Source: an uncultured Hungatella sp.
Lineage (GTDB): Bacteria; Bacillota; Clostridia; Lachnospirales; Lachnospiraceae
Assembly (NCBI GenBank): GCA_910586845.1
Contig: CAJUJV010000028.1
Coordinates: 1 to 42,034 of the forward strand
Direction of reading: 5' to 3'
DNA: 42,034 nucleotides
Shown here: piece by piece, positions 31,756 through 40,254 of the stretch
Layout of the letters: each line of letters opens with the position of its first letter
Numbering within the stretch: the stretch's first letter is position 1
The notes under the pieces: generated by a model
Database searches by the model: none
What the model was told of the DNA's origin: nothing
The model's input: only the letters and a program-made list of their open reading frames with translations
Translations under genes and position numbers: made by a program

Positions 31756-32934
31756 TCAATAATAAGTCACAGTCACCGGTTTGCCCAGATCTTCCAGTAC
31801 GGCCTTCAGCTGATCCACCATGTTCTGCCGGATCCCTAAGTCAAAGGGGATCCCCGGATTCTGGTAGGCGCTGTTCACCGCTCTTCCTACATAGAGATGG
31901 ATCTCCGTACAGTCTTCTATGATCATCTTGGCAACCATGGAGGCGCCGTTGGGCTTATCCAGTTCCTCAAAGAAGTCTTCCACCACGCTCTCTTTCTTCA
32001 CATAGCGCCTCAAAAGCTTGATCACTCTGTTTAAGGTCAGTACTCCCTCAGTCACCAGGTCCACCCCGTCTATGTAAGCGATGGGCGGAATATCGGGATC
32101 AAAATAGTCCAGGGACACATCCATAGGCTTATTCAGCACTCTGGAAACGACCGTACTGCTGGTTCCTCCGCACACGATGGTCTTGGCCGCAGGGTCGGAC
32201 ATAAAGTCCGCCACCATCCGCTCGTCGTCTTCTTTGTTCTTGGCAGGACCGGTCATCATGTGGATAGGCTTGCTGTCGATGATCCTCATACAGGCCACGG
32301 TAGTGTCGTCGCCGGGCCGGAACATATAGAGCTCGTCGCAGGCCTGGCAGATGGCTGAAGCCAGACGGATGGCTGAAATGGTCTTGCTGTATTCCTTCAC
32401 CGCATAAGCGGCGATGTCATCCCACAGCCAGCCGAAGTTCAAAAGCTGTCCCACTCCTGCGTGGATGGTTCCGTCGCTCATGAGGATCAGGGCATCCCCC
32501 TTCTTCACCCGGAACCGGAACTCGTTGATCTTCTTTCCGTCGATCTCCCGGATATTCCGGGGGATGGGCATCAGCTTTCCGTCCCGGATAAAGATACACC
32601 CCGGATTGTCAAACTCCACCAGATAGGCGTCCCCGTTGTGGTACACCTGAAGGATACTGAAGGTGGAATAGGCTACCTGGCGCACCTGGCACACGGGAAG
32701 TGTCTCCACGATGGTGTCCACGCACTCATCCAGAGTGGCGCCGTTTAAAAACATGGTTCCCAGGATCTTGGAAGTCAGCGTGGACAGGATGTTTGCCTTT
32801 ACGCCGCTGCCCATGCCGTCCGCCAGGATCATGATATCGGAATCCTCGGTCTTTAAGATCTCCACCCGATCTCCGCAGAGGATCTCCGTAAATTTATTCA
32901 GGCTCTTGTAAGCAACATCAACTGTAACTCCCAT
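31756..32934 (-). CDS. SpoIIE-family serine phosphatase
   Basis: This 392-aa cytoplasmic protein has a PPM-type phosphatase domain (about 1-235) with LADGMGSG (37-44), ILMSDGT and PGDDTTVA, the metal motifs of SpoIIE/RsbU-like serine phosphatases. The final 150 residues form a further alpha/beta domain of unknown function with ending GKPVTVTYY. There is no membrane segment. Its ATG (32934) directly follows the sensory hydrogenase's TAG with no gap, so the two are translationally coupled; it is the likely output of that sensor. In clostridia sensory hydrogenases are often paired with such phosphatases. Its target protein is not encoded here. Confidence 0.86.
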   Translation of the reverse strand: MGVTVDVAYKSLNKFTEILCGDRVEILKTEDSDIMILADGMGSGVKANILSTLTSKILGTMFLNGATLDECVDTIVETLPVCQVRQVAYSTFSILQVYHNGDAYLVEFDNPGCIFIRDGKLMPIPRNIREIDGKKINEFRFRVKKGDALILMSDGTIHAGVGQLLNFGWLWDDIAAYAVKEYSKTISAIRLASAICQACDELYMFRPGDDTTVACMRIIDSKPIHMMTGPAKNKEDDERMVADFMSDPAAKTIVCGGTSSTVVSRVLNKPMDVSLDYFDPDIPPIAYIDGVDLVTEGVLTLNRVIKLLRRYVKKESVVEDFFEELDKPNGASMVAKMIIEDCTEIHLYVGRAVNSAYQNPGIPFDLGIRQNMVDQLKAVLEDLGKPVTVTYY

Positions 32935-34668
32935 CTATCGAACCTCGCTTTCACTGCCCTCTTCCAGCATGGACTTGCACAGTTTGGTAAGGGTCGTCTT
33001 GGTGTCCGCCGTGGTCTCTCCCAAAAGTCCTGCGATCTCCTGGGCCACCATCATCTGCTTGTGGATGACTCTCTGGGCCAGGTCAATGGTTTCCAGTTTC
33101 TTGTCGTATTCTGCTTTTGCCAGCTCTTCTTCTTTTGTGATATCGATAAAGGTGGCCAGCACCACGTCCTCTTTCTCTATGTAGACGATATTCTGGAGCG
33201 TGGACAGGTTGTACTCCTCGTACTTCACCTTCTTGCCGTGGATATTCTGATGGGTGTCATATACCCACTGGAAGTCCACCGGATCGATAAACTCGTAGAG
33301 ATACATGTCCAGAGCCTCGGATCTGGTCTTGCCGAAATATTTCTCTCCTACTGCCGAGTATTCCATGATCTTCATGTCTTTGTCCACGATGAGGACGATA
33401 TTGGGAGAGGTCTCCATTACCAGATTGGAAAGGGATTCCGCCTTCTCGTGCATAAACGGAATACACATGTTCAGTTCCGCCTTCTTCTGGAACACGGCAA
33501 TGGCCTTGTCCCGGCAGGTAGGATATCCGCAGGCGCTGCAGTTTAACTCATCCTCGGGACTGTTCTTGCCGATCTCCCGGAGAATGGCCCGGATCTCCTC
33601 TTCCGTGGGCAGGGACTCTTTGGCGGACCGGTCTTCAAAGACCTTCTCCATCTCCACATCCACCAGCATCTCCACTATGGTCCTGGAATCTACGGGAGCT
33701 TTCTTCACCGCATCCTCCATATCCAGCTTGACCTTAAACTGAGAAATAGTCTTATCCTCCACCGTAGGCCCTTTGATACAGCCGCCGGAGCAGTTGTTGA
33801 TCTCGATAAAGCAGCCTTTGATCTCCCCTCTGGACAGACTCTCGCAGACATCGATGCAGTTCTTTGTTCCGTGAACGTAGAACTTGCGGTAAGAATCCAC
33901 CCGTCCTTCCGTGGCCAGAACCGAGTTGACCACACCGTTGGTCACCGGATAGAGCCGGTTTACCTTGGGATCGATCCGGTCAAAGGGTTCATCCCGGCAC
34001 TCTTCCACCACGATGTTCTGATCCCGGAACCAGTGCTGAATCTCCGTAAAGTTTAAAACCGCGTCGATACAGTTATCATGCCTGGGATCCTGGGATTCTT
34101 TCTTCTTGGCGATACAGGGCCCTAAAAATACTACTTTGGTGTCTGCTCCGTATTCTTTCTTCAGCAGTCTTCCGTGGGCAATCATGGGAGATACCACAGG
34201 GGCCAGCCAGGGCACCAGCTGGGGATAATAGATCTCGATCAGATCGTTGACGCTGGGACAGCAGGTGGTGATGATGTTCTCCATCTTTCCCTCCTGCAAA
34301 AGCCGGGTATACTCCTCTGTCACCAGCGCGGCACCCTCTGAAGTCTCTCTCACGTCGGCAAAGCCCAGCTTCTTCAGAGCCGCCTTCACCTGGCCGATGG
34401 TGTTGAATTTCAGAAGTCCCATATAAGACGGAGCGATGGACACCACCACCTTCTGACCGCTCATGATCCAGCTCTTCACCAGTCCAAGATCACTGACCAG
34501 CTGTTTGGCTGACTGAGGACAGATCTGCAGGCATTTGCCGCAGAGGATACATTTGTCAGGCATGATCTCCGCCCGCCCGTCTTTGATCATAATGGCCTTG
34601 ACTTCGCAGTTGCGGACGCATTTGTAACAATGCTTACACTTCGTAGCCTTGAAATCAATGATCGCCAT
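32935..34668 (-). CDS. hydS: sensory [FeFe]-hydrogenase with PAS domain (HydS-type)
   Basis: This 577-aa protein is built as 2[4Fe-4S] ferredoxin motifs (CKHCYKCVRNC, CILCGKCLQICP; residues 11-55), an H-cluster domain (about 70-345; TTCCPS, GPCIAKKK, NCSGGCIKGP), a further cluster motif (CSACGYPTCRDKA...MCIP, about 390-420) and a PAS domain (about 425-525). It ends in a helical tail. That order is the one of the putatively sensory group C/D hydrogenases, which are thought to sense H2 and signal through PAS. The H-cluster motifs lack the classical MPCTxKK. GGGGAGG precedes the ATG; it overlaps or abuts both neighbours (2-bp gap after the NuoE-like gene). Catalytic activity is expected to be low. 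Confidence 0.9.
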   Translation of the reverse strand: MAIIDFKATKCKHCYKCVRNCEVKAIMIKDGRAEIMPDKCILCGKCLQICPQSAKQLVSDLGLVKSWIMSGQKVVVSIAPSYMGLLKFNTIGQVKAALKKLGFADVRETSEGAALVTEEYTRLLQEGKMENIITTCCPSVNDLIEIYYPQLVPWLAPVVSPMIAHGRLLKKEYGADTKVVFLGPCIAKKKESQDPRHDNCIDAVLNFTEIQHWFRDQNIVVEECRDEPFDRIDPKVNRLYPVTNGVVNSVLATEGRVDSYRKFYVHGTKNCIDVCESLSRGEIKGCFIEINNCSGGCIKGPTVEDKTISQFKVKLDMEDAVKKAPVDSRTIVEMLVDVEMEKVFEDRSAKESLPTEEEIRAILREIGKNSPEDELNCSACGYPTCRDKAIAVFQKKAELNMCIPFMHEKAESLSNLVMETSPNIVLIVDKDMKIMEYSAVGEKYFGKTRSEALDMYLYEFIDPVDFQWVYDTHQNIHGKKVKYEEYNLSTLQNIVYIEKEDVVLATFIDITKEEELAKAEYDKKLETIDLAQRVIHKQMMVAQEIAGLLGETTADTKTTLTKLCKSMLEEGSESEVR

Positions 34669-34670
34669 GA

Positions 34671-34910
34671 TTACAGCCTCCCCATGATCTCTTTCTCAAA
34701 GAACGCCTTGGTGTTCTCCGGCTGCAGGGAATGGAGGACTCCGTCCACGGTCACGCAGACGCCGTTGACACAGTTGCCGCTGCAGAACGCGCCGTTTAAA
34801 TCCACCTTGTCCTTGACTCCGTTGGCTGCCACCAGCTCCTGCATCTCCTTGATGATCTCTCTGGATCCCTTTAAGTGACACGCGCTACCAATACAGATCG
34901 TTACCTTCAT
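34671..34910 (-). CDS. thioredoxin-like [2Fe-2S] ferredoxin (NuoE/HydC C-terminal type)
   Basis: This 79-aa protein is the stand-alone thioredoxin-fold [2Fe-2S] domain seen at the C-terminus of NuoE/HndA. The four ligands follow the family spacing: Cys6 and Cys11 (C-x4-C), then Cys43 and Cys47 (C-x3-C). A further Cys52 is present. It probably passes electrons to or from the adjacent hydrogenases. GCGGAGGG lies before the ATG; promoter at 34956-34984. First gene of the four-gene operon. Confidence 0.88.
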   Translation of the reverse strand: MKVTICIGSACHLKGSREIIKEMQELVAANGVKDKVDLNGAFCSGNCVNGVCVTVDGVLHSLQPENTKAFFEKEIMGRL

Positions 34911-34955
34911 ATCTTATCCCTCCGCATATTAAAATAGAATTCATAGCTGTCTTTC

Positions 34956-34984
34956 ATTATCTCATGTTGTGATATTTTTATCAA
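34956..34984 (-). promoter_or_regulatory. promoter of the hydrogenase operon
   Basis: On the minus strand TTGATA (34979-34984) and GATAAT (34956-34961) are 17 bp apart, giving a leader of about 40 nt to the NuoE-like gene. Confidence 0.6.
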
Positions 34985-35055
34985 TATAATTTTTCTCTAT
35001 TTTAAGTATTTTTTTGGAAGCTGCCGCCGGAAGATGTTCTCCCTCCTCCGGACGC

Positions 35056-37002
35056 TTACCGGCTGTCCGAAAGTCCGGGAAGAAGCACGGAAGTCCCCTC
35101 CATGAGAGGCCCCACGTTCCCCTCACTGTCCACGGCCCACAGGGAACCGTCGGTCCTGGCAAACATCACGTCTGCATAGCACATCCGCACTGCCGCAACG
35201 CCTTCCTCCGCCATCTTGGGAACAGTCTGAACCAGATATTCATTCCCATAAGGCATGTCCGTTTCATATACACACAGAACCGTGGCGTCGCCTTCCTGCA
35301 GCAGATTGCTCAGCCCCCAGGTCCACAGGGAACCGTCGGTTTTCACTGCGGTTGTACCTGTGTTCCCCGTGCTCACCGCCGCCACGTCATCCATGACCTT
35401 TACGGGAACTGTCTGGATCAGGTGATCCGCATAAAAGGAAGCATAACTGTAGGTGGCCGGATCATACTGACTGTCATCAAAGTATTCTTCAGAAAAGGAC
35501 TGGTTGCCCTCCAGGCCGTTGCCCAGCTGGCCGTAATTGTTGCTTCCCCACATCCACAGGCTTCCGTCTGTCTTAATGGCTGCGGCGGTGCTGCTGCTGA
35601 CGCTGACTGCTGCCACGTCATCCATGACCTTTACAGGAACACCGGAAGGCTCTGTAGAACCGTTGCCCAGCTGGCCGCAGTGGTTGCTGCCCCACATCCA
35701 CAGACTTCCGTCTGTTTTAACGGCGGCCATATTGGATTCTCCCACGCTGACTGCCGTCACATCATCCATGATCTTTACCGGCACGGTCTGCTCTTTCCCG
35801 CCCCATCCGCTGTCGTAATCCGCCTCGCCTCCGTTGCCCAGCTGGCCTGCGCTGTTCTCTCCCCAGGTCCACAGGGAACCGTCGGTTTTTATAACAGCCA
35901 CAGAATTGGTGCCCAGGCTTACGGCGGCAGCATCATCCATTACCTTTACCGGAACTCCGCTGTGGGAATCAAAATAACTTCTTCCGTCTCCCAGTCCTGT
36001 ATCTCCCCACAGCCACAGGGAACCGTCGGCCTGAACCGCAGCCGTGGCGCTGGGCGGCACGTCGGAGCCTCCGGACCGGGAAGCCGTCAGGCTGACCGCC
36101 ACCACATCATCCATGATCTTCACCGGGACCTGGGATATTTCCGGGATATTTTCGCCAAAGATATTGTTTCCCCACATCCCATAGCCCCAGGTCCAGAGTC
36201 CCCCCTCTTCATCCACTACTACAGTGGCGCTGCCCCTGGCAAAGGTAAGGGCTCCTCCGGACCGGGACAGGTTCCCGGCCTCCCCTGTATCATCCGGCTG
36301 GTAAGCCTCGGGCAGAGCGGACACAGCCTCCTTAAGCTTCGGATCCTGCCCGATCTCCTCCAGCACAAAATCCGGGATCCGGGAGGCATCGAAAGGCTCT
36401 ACCATAACGCCGGCGCTGCCCTCCTCGTCATAGACCAGCTGCCCCACTTCGCCTGCCGACACAAAGGTTCCGTGGAGGACTTCTTCTGCAGGCGGATCCC
36501 CTGTGATACATTCCACGGAACCCTCCAGAATATAGATCCGCACGCTGTCCGCTTCATCCACTTCCACCCAGCCGCAGGTTCCCCTGATTCCTGCGATCAT
36601 GTCAGAAGTACGGATGTTCATGGACTCATCCTCTCCCAGAGGTTCTGTGACATGGAAAAAGAGGCTGCCCGCATCTACGGTGATCTCCAGTTCTTTCTCC
36701 TTTTTCTCTATGGCGGCCCTGCAGTTCTCGCTCATTTTGGCCAGTTTTACCTGATCCAGGTCGATCCAGGCATAGCTGGACGCCTCTGTAGACAGGCGAT
36801 ATCCTCCGTACAGCCCCAGCCCTTCTGAGATGGGTACAGATTTTCCCTCGCCGTCGGCTACGGCCACGGTCCCCAGAAACCTGGTCAGAAACATGGTGGC
36901 GGCCCTGGCGCTCTCCTTCCCGCCGCAGGCCGTACACAGAAGAGAGACTGCCAGCCCCAGAGCCAGAAGCCGTCTCCATGATCCTTTCATTTTCATACTC
37001 AT
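35056..37002 (-). CDS. lipoprotein with FecR-like domain and RCC1 repeats
   Basis: This 648-aa protein has a lipoprotein signal ending in CTAC (lipid-bearing Cys about 26), a FecR-like beta domain (about 35-190; RTSDMIAGIRGTCGWVEV, YILEGSVEC) and about six RCC1-type repeats (about 255-620) marked by W-x-W-G-x-N-x-x-G-Q-L-G-N-G and VKxMDDVxAVS. The repeats should form a beta-propeller outside the membrane. RCC1-repeat proteins bind partner proteins; the partner is not known. Every repeat contains the phrase TDGSLW, so recombination between repeats is possible. AAGGAGG precedes the ATG at 37002. It is transcribed alone, divergent from tRNA-Leu. Confidence 0.85.
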   Translation of the reverse strand: MSMKMKGSWRRLLALGLAVSLLCTACGGKESARAATMFLTRFLGTVAVADGEGKSVPISEGLGLYGGYRLSTEASSYAWIDLDQVKLAKMSENCRAAIEKKEKELEITVDAGSLFFHVTEPLGEDESMNIRTSDMIAGIRGTCGWVEVDEADSVRIYILEGSVECITGDPPAEEVLHGTFVSAGEVGQLVYDEEGSAGVMVEPFDASRIPDFVLEEIGQDPKLKEAVSALPEAYQPDDTGEAGNLSRSGGALTFARGSATVVVDEEGGLWTWGYGMWGNNIFGENIPEISQVPVKIMDDVVAVSLTASRSGGSDVPPSATAAVQADGSLWLWGDTGLGDGRSYFDSHSGVPVKVMDDAAAVSLGTNSVAVIKTDGSLWTWGENSAGQLGNGGEADYDSGWGGKEQTVPVKIMDDVTAVSVGESNMAAVKTDGSLWMWGSNHCGQLGNGSTEPSGVPVKVMDDVAAVSVSSSTAAAIKTDGSLWMWGSNNYGQLGNGLEGNQSFSEEYFDDSQYDPATYSYASFYADHLIQTVPVKVMDDVAAVSTGNTGTTAVKTDGSLWTWGLSNLLQEGDATVLCVYETDMPYGNEYLVQTVPKMAEEGVAAVRMCYADVMFARTDGSLWAVDSEGNVGPLMEGTSVLLPGLSDSR

Positions 37003-37011
37003 TAAAACACC

Positions 37012-37040
37012 TTGCCTCCTTATAATTTTTATGGTAAGAT
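37012..37040 (+). promoter_or_regulatory. promoter of tRNA-Leu
   Basis: TTGCCT (37012-37017) and TAAGAT (37035-37040) are 17 bp apart, placing the start about 14 nt before the tRNA. The same region must carry the divergent promoter of the RCC1 lipoprotein. Confidence 0.45.
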
Positions 37041-37060
37041 AGCTATTGCAATATTGATCT

Positions 37061-37141
37061 GCGGATATGGCGGAATTGGCAGACGCGCCAGATTTAGGTT
37101 CTGGTGTCCCTGACGTGCAGGTTCAAGTCCTGTTATCCGCA
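37061..37141 (+). tRNA. tRNA-Leu (anticodon UAG)
   Basis: Cloverleaf visible: acceptor GCGGATA/TATCCGC with discriminator A, anticodon stem CCAGA/TCTGG with loop TTTAGGT (anticodon TAG), a long variable arm typical of class II leucine tRNA, and GGTTCAAGTCC T-arm. No CCA is encoded. A terminator lies 75 bp downstream. Confidence 0.95.
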
Positions 37142-37216
37142 GTCTGCAGCGTGAAACCGGACTGTCACCCCCGAAGTTTCGCGCCGTTGTGCAGGAAACG
37201 CTGTTCTGCAGGATAA

Positions 37217-37242
37217 GAGTCCGGCATTCCGGGCTCTTTTTT
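37217..37242 (+). terminator. terminator of the tRNA-Leu transcript
   Basis: The stem GAGTCCGG/CCGGGCTC with loop CATT (one G-U pair) is followed by TTTTTT at 37237-37242. Confidence 0.85.
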
Positions 37243-37273
37243 ACATCAATTATGAAAAGGAGAACCTTTTTCC

Positions 37274-38866
37274 ATGATCCATACATTTAAGACTGAACTG
37301 ACGGAATCCTGGCACGCTTTTACCTCCTATCTGCGGCAGGAAAAAGGCCTGTGCCGGTTTACTGCCCTGGCCATCCTGTTTCTTTACGGGATCCGTCTGA
37401 CCCAGGGAGATCTCTTTGTGGACAGCGACATCATGCTCACGGAACCGGAAGGCCTTATGTTTTCCTGGTACGGACACCAGAGATTCGGCCTCATCGTAAC
37501 AAAAAAACTTTTTTCTCTGGTCCGCCTTCTTCCCTTTCAGGCCAACGCCCTGTTTCTTCTCACCATGTATATCCTGGTCCTTGGCATCTGCTTCTGCTTT
37601 TTTCAATGGAGCGGAGGGGATAAGTCCTGCCGAAAAGGGGCCTTTCTCTTTGCCGGGCTGTTTCTGAGCGCCCCCTGTTTTGCCGAACAGTTTAATTTTG
37701 TCCTTCAGGCCTTTGAGAGCGCTGCCGCCATGTTCTTCTGCGTCATCGCCGCCTACTGCAGCGGCAGATGGATCTATGAGAAAAAAAACATTCTCTGGGC
37801 TCTCCCTGCTGTCGCCTTCATGACCTGGGCCTTCGGTTCCTATCAGGCATATCCTGCCTTTTATATCGCTGTCGTCCTGATCTCCTATATCACCGTGTAT
37901 ATCTGTCAGAAAGAAATCTGCGGCTTCCGGGAAGGGCTTAGGCATGCAGGTCTGTTTCTGGCAGGATTTTTCTCCTCCCGGTTCTGCTCGGCCTTCCTGT
38001 GTAAACTGCAGGGAGCCAGTTCCGGCTATGTAGATGCCATGTTCTGGTGGGGTGTGAAGGATCTGGACACCTGTCTGGGCAGTATCCGCGAAGATGTTTT
38101 CCGTATCTACCGCGGCACATGGCCTCTGTTTTTCAGCAAATGGTTTCTTCCCGCCTCCCTGACAGCCACTGCCCTGGCTCTTTTTCTCGGCTGGAGGCGC
38201 AGAAGCAGAAAATTTCCCTGTTTTCTCCTGGCACTGGCCCTTTTGTGGATCTCTCCCATTCTCATCACACTGATCACCGCCATGCCTCAGCCTATCCGGG
38301 GCCAGATGACTTATCCTCTGGTTTACGGCTGGTATATGATGTTTCTCTATACGGCTCTGGCCTCCCTGTCCGTCCGGCAGCCGGCCTGGCTCTTTCTCAA
38401 AAAAACAGCCTGCATCACGGCTGCGGCGGCCTGTGCCGTACTGGGATGGCGCCAGGGCATCGCCATGTGCCAGCTGTGGGAGACTGCCCATGAACAGTAT
38501 GTATCTGACACCCTGACAGCCAACCGCATGTATCTGGATATCTGCCGCGCGGCAGACAGAAGCGATATGGAAAACTGTAAGGTCGTATTTGTAGGGACCA
38601 GGGAAACACAGCTGGGCGGAACGCCTCTCACCGGTGATGTTATCGGCCACTCTTTCTTTGAGTGGGATGCCTCCGGCCCTGTGGGCGTAAGCAGCAGAGT
38701 CAATGTCTTTTTCAAAACTCTTGGCCTGTACATGGCCCTGCCCGGACAGGAGGATTATGAGAAAGCCGTGAACAGGTGCAAAGACAGGCCTCTGTGGCCT
38801 GCCTCAGATTCCGTCTTTCTCCTGGATCCGGATACGGTAGTCGTAAAATTATCCGAGGCGGAGTAG
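37274..38866 (+). CDS. GtrII-type membrane glucosyltransferase
   Basis: This 530-aa polytopic membrane protein has about ten helices and a C-terminal outer tail (about 420-530). It resembles the GtrII glucosyltransferase family of phage- and bacterial surface-antigen modification systems: an early DSDIMLTEP stretch, acidic outer loops and long hydrophobic segments. Such enzymes add a sugar to surface polysaccharide from a lipid-linked donor. It has no GtrA/GtrB partner beside it, so the donor must come from elsewhere. AAAGGAG precedes the ATG by about 11 nt, directly downstream of the tRNA-Leu terminator. Its stop lies 16 bp from the convergent ABC ATPase gene. Confidence 0.75.
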   Translation: MIHTFKTELTESWHAFTSYLRQEKGLCRFTALAILFLYGIRLTQGDLFVDSDIMLTEPEGLMFSWYGHQRFGLIVTKKLFSLVRLLPFQANALFLLTMYILVLGICFCFFQWSGGDKSCRKGAFLFAGLFLSAPCFAEQFNFVLQAFESAAAMFFCVIAAYCSGRWIYEKKNILWALPAVAFMTWAFGSYQAYPAFYIAVVLISYITVYICQKEICGFREGLRHAGLFLAGFFSSRFCSAFLCKLQGASSGYVDAMFWWGVKDLDTCLGSIREDVFRIYRGTWPLFFSKWFLPASLTATALALFLGWRRRSRKFPCFLLALALLWISPILITLITAMPQPIRGQMTYPLVYGWYMMFLYTALASLSVRQPAWLFLKKTACITAAAACAVLGWRQGIAMCQLWETAHEQYVSDTLTANRMYLDICRAADRSDMENCKVVFVGTRETQLGGTPLTGDVIGHSFFEWDASGPVGVSSRVNVFFKTLGLYMALPGQEDYEKAVNRCKDRPLWPASDSVFLLDPDTVVVKLSEAE

Positions 38867-38882
38867 TCTGCCGCCCGGCATG

Positions 38883-39455
38883 TCAGGGGAGTCTGATCAG
38901 CTCCCCTCCCAGGGCTTCTACATCTTCCTCCTGATGAGTGGACAGAACCACCAGCTTTCCTTCTGTTTTTTCTTTTATATAGCGGATCACTTCCTGCCGG
39001 GTATCTCCGTCAAGACCTGTAAAAGGCTCATCCATGAGCAGGATCTGACCCGAAGCCAGGATCGCGCGGCAGATAGCGGTCCTCCGTTTCATGCCGCCGC
39101 TGAGGGTACAGACCGGTCTGCCCACAGACTCCTCAGGCAGAAGACGGCACAGCTCCCTTCTGGCCGTGTCTCTGGTCACATGGGGCGCTGCAGTCATCAT
39201 CACGTTGTCCAGAGGGGTGTAGGCCTCGCACAGCCGGTCTTCCTGGAACACCACTGCCAGACGCTTCCCCTCCAGCCCCCGGATCTCACCTGAATCAGCC
39301 GTCTCCAGCCCCATGAGGATACGCATGAGAGTCGTCTTTCCCCCGCCGGAAGGCGCCATAAGGCAATAGGTCTTTCCCTCCTCCAGGGTCAGATTGATCC
39401 CTTCCAGGACTCTCAGATCCTGAAAAGATTTGGTCAGGTCATGAATCTCCACCAT
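38883..39455 (-). CDS. ABC importer ATPase (NitT/TauT type)
   Basis: This 190-aa nucleotide-binding subunit has Walker A PSGGGKTT (about 35-42), Q-loop VFQEDRL, signature LSGGMKRR, Walker B ILLMDEP, D-loop FTGLD and H-loop STHQEED. It is shorter than most NitT/TauT ATPases (about 250 aa), ending soon after the H-loop. Its start overlaps the permease gene by 17 bp and AAAGGAGG lies in the permease's last codons, so both are coupled. Confidence 0.88.
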   Translation of the reverse strand: MVEIHDLTKSFQDLRVLEGINLTLEEGKTYCLMAPSGGGKTTLMRILMGLETADSGEIRGLEGKRLAVVFQEDRLCEAYTPLDNVMMTAAPHVTRDTARRELCRLLPEESVGRPVCTLSGGMKRRTAICRAILASGQILLMDEPFTGLDGDTRQEVIRYIKEKTEGKLVVLSTHQEEDVEALGGELIRLP

Positions 39456-40212
39456 CGCAGGCTCCTCCTTTCGGCACCAGACAGGACAAAAGCTTCAGTA
39501 CCGCTCTTTCAAACAGCGCGCTGACAAGGATGATCACCAGTGTCCATGCCATCAGTCCGGCTGTATCCAGATAGATCTTGGACATGTAAAGCTTCTCCCC
39601 GACAGAGTGCCCCGGAACGCCGATGACCTCGGCCGCCACTCCTGATTTCCAGCTCATCCCCAGTGCGATCCTGCATCCGCTTTTCAGATAGGGGATGAGA
39701 GCCGGGACATAGATGTACCGGATCCGCTTCCAGGGAGTCATGTTAAACACCCGGGCCATTTCCAGAAGCTTATGGTCCGTGCTCTGAAGGCCTGCTGCCG
39801 TATTCACATAGATGATGGGAAGTACTACCAGAAACGCGATGAGAACAGACAGGTTGGCCGATCCCGCCCAGATCAGGGCCAGGATCACAAAGGAAGCCAC
39901 CGGTACTGATTTCAGCAGCACCATCAGCGGCTCAAGCAGTTCTCTGAAAATCGGGAAACGGTATCCGGCGGTTCCCAGGCCCACCCCCATGGCAAAGGCA
40001 GCCCCGAATCCCAGGGTGATCTTTCCGAAGGAAAAGCCGACGGAACGCCAGAACTCTCCCGTGGGGAAAAGACGGCCCAGGGCCCCTATAGTATCCCAGG
40101 GCCCTGCCATCAGAATATCGTTGTCGACAGCCATGGCCGCCAGCTGCCAGATCATGACCCAGAAGAGGGCGAACAGCAGCCTGCGGCCTGTTTTTTTACT
40201 GTAATGTCTCAT
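39439..40212 (-). CDS. ABC importer permease (NitT/TauT type)
   Basis: This 257-aa membrane protein has about six helices and the BPD-type EAA loop with G at the usual place (LEMARVFNMTPWKRIRYIYVPALIPYL), typical of NitT/TauT/SsuC permeases. It probably forms a homodimer with the adjacent ATPase below and takes substrate from the lipoprotein encoded above. GGGAG precedes the ATG. Confidence 0.88.
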   Translation of the reverse strand: MRHYSKKTGRRLLFALFWVMIWQLAAMAVDNDILMAGPWDTIGALGRLFPTGEFWRSVGFSFGKITLGFGAAFAMGVGLGTAGYRFPIFRELLEPLMVLLKSVPVASFVILALIWAGSANLSVLIAFLVVLPIIYVNTAAGLQSTDHKLLEMARVFNMTPWKRIRYIYVPALIPYLKSGCRIALGMSWKSGVAAEVIGVPGHSVGEKLYMSKIYLDTAGLMAWTLVIILVSALFERAVLKLLSCLVPKGGACDGGDS

Positions 40213-40254
40213 ATCCGTCTCCCGGAGCGGCGCACTCTGCCCGCCCTGTTGATC

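Noticed and set aside
35014..38650. Very long open frames opposite the RCC1 lipoprotein (plus strand) and the GtrII gene (minus strand)
   Set aside because: Both are antisense shadows: the repeats and membrane segments are on the other strand with proper start sites.
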